Below the pieces are notes generated by a model. The model ran no database searches. It worked only from the letters and a program-made list of their open reading frames with translations, and had not been told where the DNA came from. 64,000 bases of DNA from Iodidimonas sp. SYSU 1G8 (GTDB lineage Bacteria; Pseudomonadota; Alphaproteobacteria; SMXS01): assembly GCF_039655775.1 (NCBI RefSeq), contig NZ_JBBYXJ010000002.1, positions 372,001 through 436,000 on the forward strand, read 5' to 3'. The translations under genes and the position numbers were made by a program. Below, piece after piece: positions 33,280 through 43,284 of the stretch; position 1 is the first letter of the stretch, and each line of letters starts with the position of its first letter.

Positions 33280-33894
33280 ATGTACACACCGGACCATTTC
33301 AGGGAGGATGACGGCGACGCGGCGCTCGACCTGATCGAACGCTACCGGTTCGGCCTGCTCGTTGCCGGCGGTGACGCGGTCCACATTCCTTTCGTGCTCG
33401 ATCGCGGCCAGCAGGTGCTGCGGTGTCATGTGGCACGCGACAATCCTGTCTGGCAGGATGCGATCGGCCAGGAAGTGCTGGCCGTGTTCTCCGGCCCGCA
33501 TGCCTATATCTCTCCCGACTGGTACGAAAAAGCCGGCGACGTACCCACCTGGAACTATCTGGCGGTCCATGTGCGGGGCAAGGCGCGCCAGCTGCCGGAG
33601 GCGGCGCTGGAGGGCCATCTGCGCGCGCTGATCGCGCAGGAGGAAGCCCATCTGGCGCCCAAGCCAGTCTGGGACCTGGGCGCCGTCGACGCGGTCAAGG
33701 TCACTTCCATGCAGCAGCACATCGTCGGCATGGAAATTCCACTCGGCCGCGTCGAGGCGAAATGGAAACTGTCGCAGAACCGGACGGCGATCGATCGCCG
33801 CAAGGTGATCGGCGCGCTGCGGGCGCGGGGCGGCGAGGACAATACGGCCATCGCCGATGCGATGGAGCAGAAGGAAAAGGAAGTCCGTTCATGA
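33280..33894 (+). CDS. PaiB family FMN-binding negative transcriptional regulator
   Basis: A 204-residue flavin-reductase-fold protein matching PaiB over its length: MYTPDHFREDD at the start, then HIPFVLDRGQQVLRCHVARD, FSGPHAYISPDWYEKAGDVP with TWNYLAVHVRGK, and the C-terminal VGMEIPLGRVEAKWKLSQNR. The last stretch and HAYISPxWY are diagnostic. PaiB of Bacillus affects sporulation and degradative enzymes; its biochemical role is unclear. Its stop overlaps the metZ ATG (ATGA) and both lie behind the SAM-II switch, an unusual placement for this family. Confidence 0.9.
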   Translation: MYTPDHFREDDGDAALDLIERYRFGLLVAGGDAVHIPFVLDRGQQVLRCHVARDNPVWQDAIGQEVLAVFSGPHAYISPDWYEKAGDVPTWNYLAVHVRGKARQLPEAALEGHLRALIAQEEAHLAPKPVWDLGAVDAVKVTSMQQHIVGMEIPLGRVEAKWKLSQNRTAIDRRKVIGALRARGGEDNTAIADAMEQKEKEVRS

Positions 33895-35084
33895 CCAACA
33901 AGAAAACTCCCGCCGACTGGCGCCTCGCGACCAAACTGGTGCGCGGCGGCCTGAAACGCTCGCAGTTCGGCGAAACCTCCGAGGCCATCTTCATGACCTC
34001 GGGTTTCCGCTACGACGCGGCCGAAGTCGCCGCCGACCGGTTCGCGGGCGCGGCCGAGGGCTTCACCTATTCGCGTCTGTCCAACCCGACCGTGGCCATG
34101 TTCGAGGAACGCATGTCGATCCTCGAAGGCCTGCCGGTCGCCAAGGCGACAGCCACGGGCATGGCCGCCGTCAACGCGGCGCTGACCTGCCAGCTCCGGG
34201 CCGGCGACAAGGTCGTCGGCGCCCGGGCGCTGTTCGGCTCGTGCCGTTATATCCTCGACGAGATCCTGCCGCGCTACGGCATCACCACCGAACTGGTGAA
34301 CGGCGCCGACAACGACGCCTGGGCGCGGGCGATCACGCCGGGGACCAAGACCGTGTTCGTCGAAACCCCTGCCAATCCCACCCTCGACGTGGTCGACCTG
34401 CAAGTGGTCTGCGACCTGGCGCACGCGGTCGGCGCCACCGTGGTCGTCGACAACGTGTTCGCCACGCCGCTTTTGCAGCGGCCGACCGAATACGGCGCCG
34501 ACGTGGTGGTCTATTCCGGCACCAAGCACATCGACGGCCAAGGCCGAGCGCTCGGCGGCGTCATCCTGTGCCAGCAGCAGTTCTTCGACGATCACCTGAA
34601 CCAGTATCTGCGCCACACCGGGCCGACCATGAGCCCGTTCAACGCCTGGATCCTGCTCAAGGGCCTGGAGACGCTGGACCTGCGCGTGACGCGCATGTGC
34701 GAGAACGCGGCCAAGGTCGCCGACTTCCTCGCCGATAGTGGCAAGCTGTCCCGTGTGCTGTATCCGGGCCGCAAGGATCACCCCCAGCACGAACTGGCCA
34801 TGCGCCAGATGGCCGCCGGCGGCACCGTCATCACCATGGACGTGCCCGGCGGGCGCGACGGCGCGTTCCATCTGCTGAACGCGCTGGAGATCATCGATAT
34901 CTCCAACAATCTGGGCGACGCCAAGAGCCTGATGACCCATCCGGCCAGCACCACGCACCGCTCGCTGGCCGAAGCGGCGCGCCTCGAACTCGGCATCGGC
35001 GAGGGAACTCTCCGTCTGTCGGTGGGCCTCGAGGACGCGGACGATCTGATCGAGGACCTGGCCGAGGCGCTGACCAGGATCTAG
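33891..35084 (+). CDS. metZ: O-succinylhomoserine sulfhydrylase
   Basis: A 397-residue PLP enzyme of the Cys/Met metabolism family. The PLP lysine is in [20 protein letters not shown] (about residues 203-222). The opening [41 protein letters not shown] and [18 protein letters not shown] are typical of MetZ, which makes homocysteine from O-succinylhomoserine and sulfide. The late motif [12 protein letters not shown] and [19 protein letters not shown] are complete. Regulation by S-adenosylmethionine through the upstream SAM-II element is a direct fit to its pathway. Confidence 0.93.
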   Translation: MTNKKTPADWRLATKLVRGGLKRSQFGETSEAIFMTSGFRYDAAEVAADRFAGAAEGFTYSRLSNPTVAMFEERMSILEGLPVAKATATGMAAVNAALTCQLRAGDKVVGARALFGSCRYILDEILPRYGITTELVNGADNDAWARAITPGTKTVFVETPANPTLDVVDLQVVCDLAHAVGATVVVDNVFATPLLQRPTEYGADVVVYSGTKHIDGQGRALGGVILCQQQFFDDHLNQYLRHTGPTMSPFNAWILLKGLETLDLRVTRMCENAAKVADFLADSGKLSRVLYPGRKDHPQHELAMRQMAAGGTVITMDVPGGRDGAFHLLNALEIIDISNNLGDAKSLMTHPASTTHRSLAEAARLELGIGEGTLRLSVGLEDADDLIEDLAEALTRI

Positions 35085-35215
35085 CGCGCCGCGGGCGGCG
35101 TAGAACGGCCGCGGCGGCGGTCTCCTGGGGAAACCGCGCCGCCGGTGTGGACAAACCGCGCGCCACGGTTAGAGTACCCCCATGCCGCCCGCATCGACGT
35201 AACGAAGGGTTGACC

Positions 35216-35608
35216 ATGTACAACGCCGTGACCCGGCAGATCAGCGTGACCGTCACGCCCTACTTCATCGAGGAGCAATCCGATCCCGATGACAATCATT
35301 TCGTGTGGGCCTATCAGGTCAACATCGAGAACCAGGGCAGTGAAACTGTTCAGCTGCTGAGCCGTTTCTGGCACATCACCGACGCCCATGGCCAGGTTCA
35401 GGAGGTGCGCGGCGAAGGCGTCGTCGGCGAACAGCCGGTCCTGCATCCCGGCGAAAGCTTCGAGTACACCAGCGGTACGCCGCTGTCGACGCCATCGGGG
35501 ATCATGGTTGGGCGCTATCAGATGGAAACAAGGGGCGGCGAGGGTTTCGAGATCGAGATTCCCGCCTTTTCGCTGGACAGTCCGTACCAGCGGACAAGCC
35601 TGAACTGA
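35216..35608 (+). CDS. apaG: ApaG domain protein
   Basis: A 130-residue protein covering the whole ApaG family: [60 protein letters not shown] with [20 protein letters not shown] and the closing MVGRYQM. It has an immunoglobulin-like fold and was linked genetically to Co2+/Mg2+ efflux. The ATG at 35216 follows GAAGGG. The gene precedes folE by 13 bases and is probably cotranscribed. The 130-base gap before it has a GC-rich inverted repeat (GGCGGCGGT/ACCGCGCCGCC) without a T tract. Confidence 0.93.
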   Translation: MYNAVTRQISVTVTPYFIEEQSDPDDNHFVWAYQVNIENQGSETVQLLSRFWHITDAHGQVQEVRGEGVVGEQPVLHPGESFEYTSGTPLSTPSGIMVGRYQMETRGGEGFEIEIPAFSLDSPYQRTSLN

Positions 35609-35621
35609 CGGGGAGCAGAAA

Positions 35622-36227
35622 ATGGACAAGCGAGTGGCTCGGGCACCGACCCGTGAAGAGGCCGAGGAAGCGATGCGGGTCATGCTCCGCTGGGCGGGCG
35701 ACGACCCCGACCGCGAGGGCTTGGTGGATACGCCGGCGCGCGTCGTGCGCGCCTACGAGGAATATTTCGCCGGTTATCGGGAAGACCCCAATCAGTATCT
35801 CGAGCGGACGTTCGAGGAAGTCGCGGGCTATGACGAGATGGTCGTGCTGCGCGACATCCCGTTCGAATCCCATTGCGAGCATCATCTGGCGCCGATCATC
35901 GGCCGGGCGCACGTCGCCTACCTGCCGACCAACCGGGTCGTCGGCATCTCCAAGCTGGCCCGCGTGGTCAACGCCTTCGCCAAGCGGCTGCAGGTGCAGG
36001 AAAAGATGACGGCCCAGATCGCCGAATGCATCAACAGCGCGCTGAAGCCCGATGGCGTCGCCGTGGTGATCGAGGCGGCGCATCACTGCATGACCACCCG
36101 CGGCGTGCACAAGCACGGCGTCTCCATGGTCACCAGCACGTTGCTCGGCGCGTTCAAGGAGAACATCCACACCCGGGCCGAGTTCATGGCCATGATCGGT
36201 AGTCCCGCCAGCCGGGTCTACGGCTAA
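35622..36227 (+). CDS. folE: GTP cyclohydrolase I
   Basis: A 201-residue type IA enzyme making 7,8-dihydroneopterin triphosphate from GTP, the first step to folate. Zinc and catalytic residues are seen in [20 protein letters not shown] (about residues 85-104) and [16 protein letters not shown] (about 150-165); [23 protein letters not shown] and the C-terminal TRAEFMAMI are typical. GGGGAG lies 8 bases upstream of the start. The argE gene follows 4 bases later. Confidence 0.96.
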   Translation: MDKRVARAPTREEAEEAMRVMLRWAGDDPDREGLVDTPARVVRAYEEYFAGYREDPNQYLERTFEEVAGYDEMVVLRDIPFESHCEHHLAPIIGRAHVAYLPTNRVVGISKLARVVNAFAKRLQVQEKMTAQIAECINSALKPDGVAVVIEAAHHCMTTRGVHKHGVSMVTSTLLGAFKENIHTRAEFMAMIGSPASRVYG

Positions 36228-36231
36228 GCCG

Positions 36232-37395
36232 ATGCGCCCGAATGCCCGCCGTGCCGTCGAGATCCTGGGCCACCTGATCGCCTTCGACACGGTCAGCCGC
36301 AACTCCAACCTGGCGCTGATCGACTATGTCTCGGCGCGGCTTGCGGCGCTGGGCATCGAGAGCGAGCTGATCCGCGACGACACCGGCGGCAAGGCCAACC
36401 TGTTCGCCACCATCGGCGGCCCGGCCGGCCGGCCTGGCATCGTCCTGTCCGGCCACACCGACGTGGTGCCGGTCGAGGGCCAGGACTGGGACAGCGATCC
36501 GTTCGGCATGGTCGAACGGGATGGCAAGCTGTTCGGGCGCGGCACCTGCGACATGAAGGGCTTCATCGCCATCTGCCTTGCCATGGCGCCCACCATCGCC
36601 GCGGCACGGCTGCGCGAGCCGATCCATTTCGCCTTTTCCTATGACGAGGAAGTCGGCTGCCGCGGCGTCGCCGGCATGATCGAGCGGATCAGCGGCCGCC
36701 GCCCGCTCCCGCGCGCGTGCATCATCGGCGAACCCACTTCCATGCGCGCGGTGACCGCGCACAAGGGGATCCGCGCGTTCGAGACGGTCATCGTCGGCCG
36801 CGAATCCCACTCCAGCAACACCGAGTTCGGCGTCAGCGCCATCCTGGCGGCGGCGCGGCTCATCGAGTTCCTGCGCGGCCTGCTGGCGGAGATGAAGCAG
36901 CGCGGCGACGCGACCGGCCGCTTCGATCCGCCCTACACGTCGCTCAACGTAGGCACTATCAATGGCGGCACGGCGCTCAACATCACGCCCAACCATTGCC
37001 GCTTCGTCTGGGAATACCGGTCGCTGCCGCAGGCCGACGAGAACGAGATCATCGACCGGTTCGAGGCGTTCTCGGCCGAAGTGCTGGCGGAAATGCGCGC
37101 CCGGTTCGACGGCGCGTCCATCGTCACCACCCAGATCGCCCGCGCGCCGGCCCTGCTGCGCCGCGAGAATTCGGCCGCCGAGGAACTGGTGCTGGCGCTG
37201 ACCGGCCACAACGAGACGCTGACCGCCGCCTATGTCACCGAAGCCGGCCTGTTCCAGCAGGCCGACATTCCCACGGTCGTGTGCGGTCCGGGTTCGATTG
37301 ACCAGGCGCACCGGCCCAACGAGTTCATCGAACTGAGCCAGATGGACGAGGGCACGGAATTCGTCGAAAAGCTGGTCGCGGCGCTGTCGGCCTGA
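36232..37395 (+). CDS. argE: acetylornithine deacetylase
   Basis: A 387-residue M20 metallohydrolase. The metal-binding blocks are LSGHTDVVPVEGQDWDSDPF (His and catalytic Asp, about 79), LFGRGTCDMKGFIAICLA (bridging Asp, about 102), SYDEEVGCRG (Glu pair, about 137) and GPGSIDQAHRPNEFIEL (late His). The lid-domain dimer His is in HKGIRAFETVIVGRESHSS. SLNVGTINGGTALNITPNHC is typical of ArgE. It releases acetate from N-acetylornithine to give ornithine for ArgF, whose gene is on the opposite strand just downstream. Confidence 0.92.
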   Translation: MRPNARRAVEILGHLIAFDTVSRNSNLALIDYVSARLAALGIESELIRDDTGGKANLFATIGGPAGRPGIVLSGHTDVVPVEGQDWDSDPFGMVERDGKLFGRGTCDMKGFIAICLAMAPTIAAARLREPIHFAFSYDEEVGCRGVAGMIERISGRRPLPRACIIGEPTSMRAVTAHKGIRAFETVIVGRESHSSNTEFGVSAILAAARLIEFLRGLLAEMKQRGDATGRFDPPYTSLNVGTINGGTALNITPNHCRFVWEYRSLPQADENEIIDRFEAFSAEVLAEMRARFDGASIVTTQIARAPALLRRENSAAEELVLALTGHNETLTAAYVTEAGLFQQADIPTVVCGPGSIDQAHRPNEFIELSQMDEGTEFVEKLVAALSA

Positions 37396-37398
37396 GGG

Positions 37399-38316
37399 TT
37401 ACGCCGACGCGGTCGGCGGATCGAAATCATAGCGGGTGCTGCAGAACTCGCAGGTCACCTCGATCTTGCCATTGACCACCATGTCGGCCATCTCCTCGGC
37501 CGAGAACTGGCTCAGCACGCCCTCGATGCGCTCGCGGCTGCACTGGCAGAACACGTTCAGCGGAATCGTCTCGAACACCCGCACGCCGCGCTCGTGATAG
37601 AGGCGGAACAGTAGCTGTTCCGAGGTCACGTCGGCGGCGACCAGTTCGGCGTCGCTGGTGCTGGCCATCAGGATCGCGGCCTCGCGCCAGGTATCGTCGT
37701 CGTCATCGTCGCCGTGCTGGCGGCCGGCCGAGGCCAGGTGCTGCACCATGATGCCGCCCGCGCGCCAGTGGCCGTCTACCCGGGCCGCGCTCAGCTTCAC
37801 CGCCGATGGCAGTTGCTCGCTGTCGTCCAGATAGCGCTGGGCGCACTCTGCCAGCGTCCCGCCTTCCAGGCCGACGATGCCCTGATAGCGCTCCGTGTCC
37901 GGGCCCTGGTCGATGGTGAAGGCCAGATAGCCGCCGCCCAGCAATTGCGGCACCTCGCGGCCCGGGTCGACGCCGCGTTCGACCGCCGCGGCATACAGCT
38001 CGGCGTCGAACGCCACCCAGCCGCGCAGCTCGCCCGGCGTGCGGTAATCGACCACGATGGTCTTCACCGCGCCGTCGCCCTTGGCCTGCATGGTCAGCTT
38101 GCCCTCGAACTTGATCGAGCTGCCCAGCAGCGCCGTCAAGGTCAGCGCATGGGCCAGCAGGCTGCCGATGCCCTCGGGATAATCGTGCTTGCCCAGGATA
38201 TCGGCGACCACCGGTCCCAGCCGCACCACGCGCCCGCGCACATCCTGCCCCTCGATCTGGAACGGCAGGATGAGGTCGTCGCCGCGCGGCGCGGGCGCAA
38301 GAGGCATGCTCGACAT
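37399..38316 (-). CDS. hslO: redox-regulated chaperone Hsp33
   Basis: A 305-residue Hsp33 homologue. The C-terminal redox switch has all four zinc cysteines: the CxC pair in NVFCQCSRERIEGVL and the CxxC pair in VTCEFCSTRYDF. The N-terminal part shows the family pattern LTALLGSSIKFEGKLTMQAK and DGAVKTIVVDYRTPGELRGW. A run of aspartates (HGDDDDDDTW, about 213) is a local oddity in the linker. It holds unfolded proteins during oxidative stress. It starts 5 bases after the argF stop and is the third gene of the argD-argF-hslO unit. The start at 38316 avoids reading into argF. Confidence 0.95.
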   Translation of the reverse strand: MSSMPLAPAPRGDDLILPFQIEGQDVRGRVVRLGPVVADILGKHDYPEGIGSLLAHALTLTALLGSSIKFEGKLTMQAKGDGAVKTIVVDYRTPGELRGWVAFDAELYAAAVERGVDPGREVPQLLGGGYLAFTIDQGPDTERYQGIVGLEGGTLAECAQRYLDDSEQLPSAVKLSAARVDGHWRAGGIMVQHLASAGRQHGDDDDDDTWREAAILMASTSDAELVAADVTSEQLLFRLYHERGVRVFETIPLNVFCQCSRERIEGVLSQFSAEEMADMVVNGKIEVTCEFCSTRYDFDPPTASA

Positions 38317-38320
38317 AGAA

Positions 38321-39256
38321 TTACTTTCCCAGGCACCAGAGCAGGATGGCCTTCTGGACATGCAGGCGGTTCTCCGCCTCGTCCCAGACCACCGACTGCG
38401 GGCCGTCGATCACGGCCTCGTCCACTTCCTCGCCCCGGTGCGCGGGCAGGCAGTGCAGGAACAGGGCATCGGGCTTCGCCGTCGCCATGACCGCCTCGCT
38501 GATCCGGTAAGGGTCCAGTCGCTCCAGCCGCTGCTCGCGGCCGGTCTGGCCCATGGACACGAACGTGTCGGTGAAGACGAAATCCGCGTCCTTCACCGCC
38601 GCGTGCGGGTCTTCGGTGGCGCTGACGCGGCCGCCCTGGGCGGCCGCCCAGTCCAGCACGTCCTGACGCAGGGCATATTCCGGCGGCGTGGCGATGCGCA
38701 GCTCGAAGTCGAACTTCACCGCGGCATGCACCAGGCTGGCGCAGACATTGTTGCCGTCGCCTGTCCAGGCCGCGACCTTGCCCGCGACCGGCCCCCGGTG
38801 TTCTTCCATGGTCATGACGTCGGCCATCAGCTGACACGGATGGGTCAGCTGGGTCAGGCCGTTGATCACCGGAATGGTGGCGTGCTCGGCCAGCTCCAGC
38901 AGATAGTCGTGGCGCAGCGTGCGCAGCATCAGCACGTCGACGAAGCGGGACAGCACGCGGGCCGTGTCGGCCACGGTCTCGCCCCGGCCCAGCTGCGTCT
39001 CGTCGCCGGTCAGCACCATTGTCTGGCCGCCGAGCTGGCGCATGCCCACGTCGAAGGACACGCGGGTCCGCGTGGATTCGCGCTCGAAGATGGCCGCGAG
39101 GATTTCGCCGTTCAGCGGCTTGGCCGGGTCGGCGGCGCCCTTCGGCAGCCCGGCGCGGGCGTTCTTGATCGCCTTGGCGCGGTCGATGATCTGCCGGAGG
39201 TCGCTGGCGTCGATCTGGTCGAGGTCGAGGAAGTGCCGGTACGCGCCGCCGGTCAT
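38321..39256 (-). CDS. argF: ornithine carbamoyltransferase
   Basis: A 311-residue enzyme forming citrulline from ornithine and carbamoyl phosphate. Carbamoyl-phosphate binding is by [20 protein letters not shown] (about 50-69) and [11 protein letters not shown] (about 131); the ornithine site is DTFVSMGQ and [20 protein letters not shown] (catalytic Cys, about 270). Length and motifs are complete. The ATG overlaps the argD stop (ATGA at 39253-39256). Confidence 0.96.
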   Translation of the reverse strand: MTGGAYRHFLDLDQIDASDLRQIIDRAKAIKNARAGLPKGAADPAKPLNGEILAAIFERESTRTRVSFDVGMRQLGGQTMVLTGDETQLGRGETVADTARVLSRFVDVLMLRTLRHDYLLELAEHATIPVINGLTQLTHPCQLMADVMTMEEHRGPVAGKVAAWTGDGNNVCASLVHAAVKFDFELRIATPPEYALRQDVLDWAAAQGGRVSATEDPHAAVKDADFVFTDTFVSMGQTGREQRLERLDPYRISEAVMATAKPDALFLHCLPAHRGEEVDEAVIDGPQSVVWDEAENRLHVQKAILLWCLGK

Positions 39257-40443
39257 GACGCTGGACTCAGCTGGGCGGCCACCGCCGCGCAGGCGCCGTC
39301 CAGCGCGTCGATGGCTTCGTCGATCTCGTCCTCGGTCACCGTCAGCGGCGGCAGCAGGCGTACCTGGTTGTCGCCCGCGCCCACCGTCAGCACATGGCGG
39401 TCGCGCAGCGCGTTGACGATGTCCGTGTTCGGCACCTTGCAGCGCAGGCCGCGCATCAGGCCGAGGCCCTGCACGCCGTCCAGCACGTCCGGATGACGGG
39501 CGACCAGCGCGCCCAGCTTCTGGCCCATGTAGCCGCCCAGATCCTGCACCCGGTCGAGGAAGCCCGGCGCCAGGATGACGTCGAGCACCGCGTTCGCCAC
39601 CGCGCAGGCCATGGGATTGCCGCCGAAGGTCGAACCGTGGCTGCCGGCGACCATGCCCTTGGCGGCCCGTTCCGTCGCCAGGCAGGCGCCGATGGGAAAG
39701 CCGCCGCCCAGGCCCTTGGCCGTCGCCAGGATGTCCGGCTCGATGCCGGACCACTGATAGGCGAACAGCTTGCCGCTGCGGCCCACGCCCGACTGCACCT
39801 CATCGAGCACCAGCAGGATCCCGTGTGCGTCGCACAGCTTGCGGATCGCGGCCATCAGCTCGACCGGCACGGCGTTGACGCCGCCCTCGCCGCGCACCGG
39901 CTCGAACAGGATACCGGCGGTTTCAGGACCGATGGCCGCCTTCAGCGCCTCGAGGTCGCCGAACGGCACCTGGTCGAAACCTTCGACCTTGGGGCCGAAG
40001 CCTTCAAGATGCTTGGCCTGACCGCCGGCGGCGATGGTCGCCAGCGTGCGGCCATGAAAGGCGCCTTCCATGGTGATGATGCGATAGCGCTCGGGCGCGC
40101 CATTGGCATAGTGATATTTGCGCGTGGTCTTGATCGCGCATTCCAGCGCCTCGGCGCCTGAATTGCAGAAGAACACCGTGTCGGCGAAGGTTGCCTCGAC
40201 CAGACGCGCGGCCAGCTTTTCCTGCTGCGGAATTCGGTACAGATTGGACGTGTGCCACAGCGCCTCGGCCTGCGCCTTCAGCGCCTCGACCAGATGAGGA
40301 TGGGCATGGCCCAGACTGGTCACGGCGATGCCGCCGCAGAAGTCCAGGAACTTGTCGCCAGTGGTGGTATAGAGGTACGAGCCCTTGCCCTTGTCGAAGG
40401 CAAGATCGGCCCGTCCATAGGTCGGCATCACAGCCGTGATCAT
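39253..40443 (-). CDS. argD: acetylornithine aminotransferase
   Basis: A 396-residue class III PLP aminotransferase. [20 protein letters not shown] (about 100-119) binds cofactor phosphate; [19 protein letters not shown] and [20 protein letters not shown] (Schiff-base Lys, about 245) follow; the second-subunit Thr lies in [13 protein letters not shown]. The short N-terminus [19 protein letters not shown] matches alphaproteobacterial ArgD, so ATG 40443 is taken as the start. It heads the argD-argF-hslO operon. Confidence 0.94.
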   Translation of the reverse strand: MITAVMPTYGRADLAFDKGKGSYLYTTTGDKFLDFCGGIAVTSLGHAHPHLVEALKAQAEALWHTSNLYRIPQQEKLAARLVEATFADTVFFCNSGAEALECAIKTTRKYHYANGAPERYRIITMEGAFHGRTLATIAAGGQAKHLEGFGPKVEGFDQVPFGDLEALKAAIGPETAGILFEPVRGEGGVNAVPVELMAAIRKLCDAHGILLVLDEVQSGVGRSGKLFAYQWSGIEPDILATAKGLGGGFPIGACLATERAAKGMVAGSHGSTFGGNPMACAVANAVLDVILAPGFLDRVQDLGGYMGQKLGALVARHPDVLDGVQGLGLMRGLRCKVPNTDIVNALRDRHVLTVGAGDNQVRLLPPLTVTEDEIDEAIDALDGACAAVAAQLSPAS

Positions 40444-40514
40444 CGGAATCCCCGTCCGCGTGAGGGTCTGGAAAAAGCCGTGGAGTATCGGGAGGCCCCC
40501 ACGGCGAGTCAACG

Positions 40515-40538
40515 AAAAAGGCAGACGCGCGGTCTGCC
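40515..40538 (-). terminator. terminator of the ABC-2 permease gene
   Basis: On the minus strand GGCAGAC pairs with GTCTGCC around a CGCGC loop and is followed by TTTTT; it begins at the stop codon of the permease gene. Confidence 0.88.
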
Positions 40539-41350
40539 TAATCCTTGAGCCGGTACCCTCGTCGGAAGACCCAGTAGCAGATCGCGTAGAAGATCACGTT
40601 CAGCGCCGCCATGACGACGGCGCCCAGCACGATCGACCCGTCCGCATGGCCGGTGAATGCATAGCGCAGCCCGTCGATGGCATAGAAGAACGGGTTGAAG
40701 TGGCTGATCGTCTGCCAGACGCCGGGCAGACGCTCGATGGAATAGAACGTACCCGACAGAAATGACAAAGGCATGATGACGAAGTTGGTCACCGCCGCCA
40801 TATGATCGAACTTGGTCGCCCAGATGCCGCCCAAGAGGCCGATCAGCGACAGCAGCATGGACGCGGACAGCGCGTAATAGAGCGCCACCAACGGATGCGG
40901 CAGCGCCACGTGCACGAACGGCAGCAGCGGCAGCACCACCACGACGGCGACCAGCAGGCCGCGCGTGATGCCGCCCAGCACGAAGGCCAGCGTCATCTCG
41001 CCGGCGCTCAGCGGCGGCATCAGCAGGTCGACGATGTTGCCCTGCACCTTGGCGATCAGCAGCGACGAGGAGGTGTTGGCGAAACTGTTCTGGACGATGC
41101 CCATCATCACCAGGCCCGGCACCAGGAACTCGCCGAACGGCATGCCGTCGACCACGCGGTGATCGCCGCCCAGCGCCACCATGAAGATGGCGAAGAACAG
41201 GATGGTGGTGACCGCCGGCGCGAACACCGTCTGCATGCCGACCTTCATGAAGCGCTGTACTTCCTTGCAGTACAGCGTCCACAGGCCGATCCAGTTGACC
41301 CGGCCCATCGGGCGCACGTCGTAGGCGGGCTTTTCGATGATCTGGTGCAT
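40538..41350 (-). CDS. ABC-2 type transporter permease
   Basis: A 270-residue membrane protein with six helices (first about 42-62). [20 protein letters not shown] and [18 protein letters not shown] at the start, [20 protein letters not shown] mid-way, and [20 protein letters not shown] with [18 protein letters not shown] near the end are the ABC-2 permease signature. The closest pattern is the YadH-like group of unknown export function. No ATPase gene is adjacent, so its partner must be encoded elsewhere. It ends directly at its own terminator. Confidence 0.9.
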   Translation of the reverse strand: MHQIIEKPAYDVRPMGRVNWIGLWTLYCKEVQRFMKVGMQTVFAPAVTTILFFAIFMVALGGDHRVVDGMPFGEFLVPGLVMMGIVQNSFANTSSSLLIAKVQGNIVDLLMPPLSAGEMTLAFVLGGITRGLLVAVVVVLPLLPFVHVALPHPLVALYYALSASMLLSLIGLLGGIWATKFDHMAAVTNFVIMPLSFLSGTFYSIERLPGVWQTISHFNPFFYAIDGLRYAFTGHADGSIVLGAVVMAALNVIFYAICYWVFRRGYRLKD

Positions 41351-41497
41351 GGCCGCGGTTCTACTCCCTGCCCGCCATCATGGGCAAGTCCCGCACGCGT
41401 GCCGCCGCGCACGCGCGCCGTGCGGCGATTGACGGCGCCGCCCCGCGCCCCATATCAGGGTCCTGAACGCCGCCGGTGCCGCCGAAACCGGCGGAGA

Positions 41498-41526
41498 TTG
41501 ACCAAAACCGGCGTTTTTTGTAGTGT
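41498..41526 (+). promoter_or_regulatory. sigma70-type promoter of gcrA
   Basis: TTGACC (41498-41503), 17 bases, TAGTGT (41521-41526), 35 bases before the gcrA ATG. No GANTC methylation site was noticed in this short region. Confidence 0.5.
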
Positions 41527-41560
41527 GCGCCGCCACACCTCCGGACAGGACGTTTAAAGC

Positions 41561-42001
41561 ATGACCATGGGTTGGACCGAAGATCGGGTCGAGCTGCTCA
41601 GGAACCTTTGGAAGAAGGGTCTCAGCGCCAGTCAGATCGCCGAGGAACTCGGCGGCGACGTCACGCGCAACGCCGTCATCGGCAAGGCCCACCGCCTTGG
41701 CCTGTCCTCGCGCCCGTCGCCGGTGAAGAAGCCGGTCGAGGAAGCGGCCGAGCCCGCCGCCAAGCCGGTCAAGAAGGCGCCCAAGGTCGAAAAGCCGGCA
41801 CCCAAGGCCGAGCCCGAGATCATCAGCATCCTGACCCTGACCGACCGCATGTGCAAATGGCCGCTCGGCCATCCCGGCGACGCGGATTTCCGCTTCTGCG
41901 GCCGCAAGTCCACGCCGGGCCAGCCCTATTGCGCTCACCACGCCGCCATGGCTTACCAGGCCCCCCAACCCCGCAAGGACCGCCGCCGCGGCAACCGCTG
42001 A
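41561..42001 (+). CDS. gcrA: GcrA cell-cycle regulator
   Basis: A 146-residue GcrA family protein. The N-terminal helix-turn-helix MGWTEDRVELLRNLWKKGLS followed by ASQIAEELGGDVTRNAVIGK and AHRLGL is essentially the family consensus; the middle (about 50-90) is a Lys/Pro/Ala-rich linker; the C-terminal sigma-70-binding part has CKWPLGHPGDADFRFCGRKS and PYCAHHAAMAYQ. GcrA acts with sigma70 at CcrM-methylated promoters to drive S-phase genes and is confined to Alphaproteobacteria, which fixes the class of the organism. ATG 41567 is an alternative start two codons in. Confidence 0.96.
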   Translation: MTMGWTEDRVELLRNLWKKGLSASQIAEELGGDVTRNAVIGKAHRLGLSSRPSPVKKPVEEAAEPAAKPVKKAPKVEKPAPKAEPEIISILTLTDRMCKWPLGHPGDADFRFCGRKSTPGQPYCAHHAAMAYQAPQPRKDRRRGNR

Positions 42002-42053
42002 AAGGGTTCTCGCGCCCGGAACGAACAGGGGCGGCCCGCAGCCCCCCTGACGT

Positions 42054-42184
42054 GTCACCCCGGATTCATTCCGGGGCCCGCCTCTCCACGCGATGGCCGC
42101 AAGAGACTGGCGCCAGCGCGGACGCTATTCCCACCCCGATGCCCCTCGCGCGCCCACAGGCCCCGGAATAAATCCGGGGTAACG
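42054..42184. repeat. pair of inverted REP-like elements
   Basis: CCCCGGA-TTCAT-TCCGGGG (42058-42076) and CCCCGGA-ATAAA-TCCGGGG (42161-42179) are palindromes in opposite orientation: the first is flanked by GTCA on its left, the second by TAAC on its right. Such GTCACCCCGGATT elements are common intergenic repeats in alphaproteobacterial genomes. The rest of the 362-base gap after gcrA shows only the parvulin terminator. Confidence 0.7.
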
Positions 42185-42274
42185 GTATAGGTGCGGGGCA
42201 AGGCAGCGGCTTCCCAGACACCACCCTTTGCGGCGGGCGGAATCACTCACCACGCCCTCTGGGAGTTTGCCGCA

Positions 42275-42305
42275 AAAAGGGCGGCCGCGCATGCGGGCCG
42301 CCCTT
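42275..42305 (-). terminator. terminator of the parvulin gene
   Basis: On the minus strand GGGCGGCCC and GGCCGCCC pair around GCATGCGC, followed by TTTTT (A tract at 42275-42279), about 60 bases past the stop codon. Confidence 0.85.
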
Positions 42306-42363
42306 CACGTGTCTCGTTACCCCGCCCGGCCAAAAAGCCAGGAACGACGGCTGCCGCGCTACC

Positions 42364-43284
42364 TTACTTGGTTTCCGCCGGGGCCTCCGGAGCCGGAGCG
42401 GGCGCCGGGGCCGCCGGCGCGTCGTGGCCTTCATGGCCGGTGGTTTCGCCCTCGGGCTTCGGCTTCTCGATCTTCGCCTTGCCGCGCAGCTCGCTGATGA
42501 TTTCCTCCACGACCTTGTCGCGCTCGGATTCCTTGATCTGGGCTTCCACGTCGGCCTGCGCCGGCGGGGTGCTCTGGCGGGTCTCCATCACCTTGATCAC
42601 GTGCCAGCCATACTGGCTCTTGACCGGGGTCTTGGACACTTCGCCCGGCTTCAGGGCGGTCACCGCCTGCGAGAATTCCGGCACCATCTTGTCCGGCGAG
42701 AAGAAGTCGCCCAGATCGCCGCCCGCCGCGCCCGAACCCGGGTCCAGCGATTTTTCCTTGGCCAGGGCGGCGAAATCGGCGCCCTTGTTCAGCGCGTCGA
42801 TGATCGCCTTGCCCTCTTCCTCGGTCTTCACCAGGATGTGGCTGGCCTTGTATTCGGTGGCGGGCTTGAACGACGCGACCATCTCGTCATAGGCCTTCTT
42901 CAGCCGCTCGGGCGTCAGCTTGGCGTCGATCTGCTTGGTGATCCAGACTTCCTCGAGCGCCGTTTCCTTGGCCAGCTCGAGCCGCTCCTTGTACTTCTCG
43001 TCCTTCTCGATGCCGTCGGCCTTGGCCTGCTCGACCATCAGCTTCTGCTCGATGAGGCGCGACACCAGCTGTTCCTGCAGGAACTCGATCGGCAGCTGTC
43101 GGTACTGGGGCGGCAGGTTGTTGTACAGCGCGTCGACGTCCGACTGGTGGATGTCGTCGCCATTGACCGTGGCGACGACGACGCTGGCCGTGCCCGCGTC
43201 CTTTTCCGGCGCCTTCTGGTCGCAGGCTGTCAGCGCGACGCAGGCGAGGGCGATGCCCACCGCGGGTCCGAGTGCGAATTTCAT
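42364..43284 (-). CDS. parvulin-type peptidyl-prolyl isomerase lipoprotein
   Basis: A 306-residue exported PPIase. The signal sequence MKFALGPAVGIALACVALTA ends with a lipobox L-T-A-C at Cys21, so it should be a lipoprotein facing the periplasm. A SurA/PrsA-like helical N-domain (about 40-130) precedes the parvulin domain (about 145-245): EYKASHILVKTEEEGKAIID, GGDLGDFFSPDKMVPEFSQA and YGWHVIKV. The C-terminus is a low-complexity Pro/Ala/Glu tail. It should assist folding of exported proteins. ATG 43284 is the start that gives a proper signal peptide. Confidence 0.92.
   Translation of the reverse strand: MKFALGPAVGIALACVALTACDQKAPEKDAGTASVVVATVNGDDIHQSDVDALYNNLPPQYRQLPIEFLQEQLVSRLIEQKLMVEQAKADGIEKDEKYKERLELAKETALEEVWITKQIDAKLTPERLKKAYDEMVASFKPATEYKASHILVKTEEEGKAIIDALNKGADFAALAKEKSLDPGSGAAGGDLGDFFSPDKMVPEFSQAVTALKPGEVSKTPVKSQYGWHVIKVMETRQSTPPAQADVEAQIKESERDKVVEEIISELRGKAKIEKPKPEGETTGHEGHDAPAAPAPAPAPEAPAETK

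Noticed and set aside
35097-35150. GC-rich inverted repeat after metZ as a terminator
   Set aside because: There is no T tract and the stem has mismatches, so termination is not supported.
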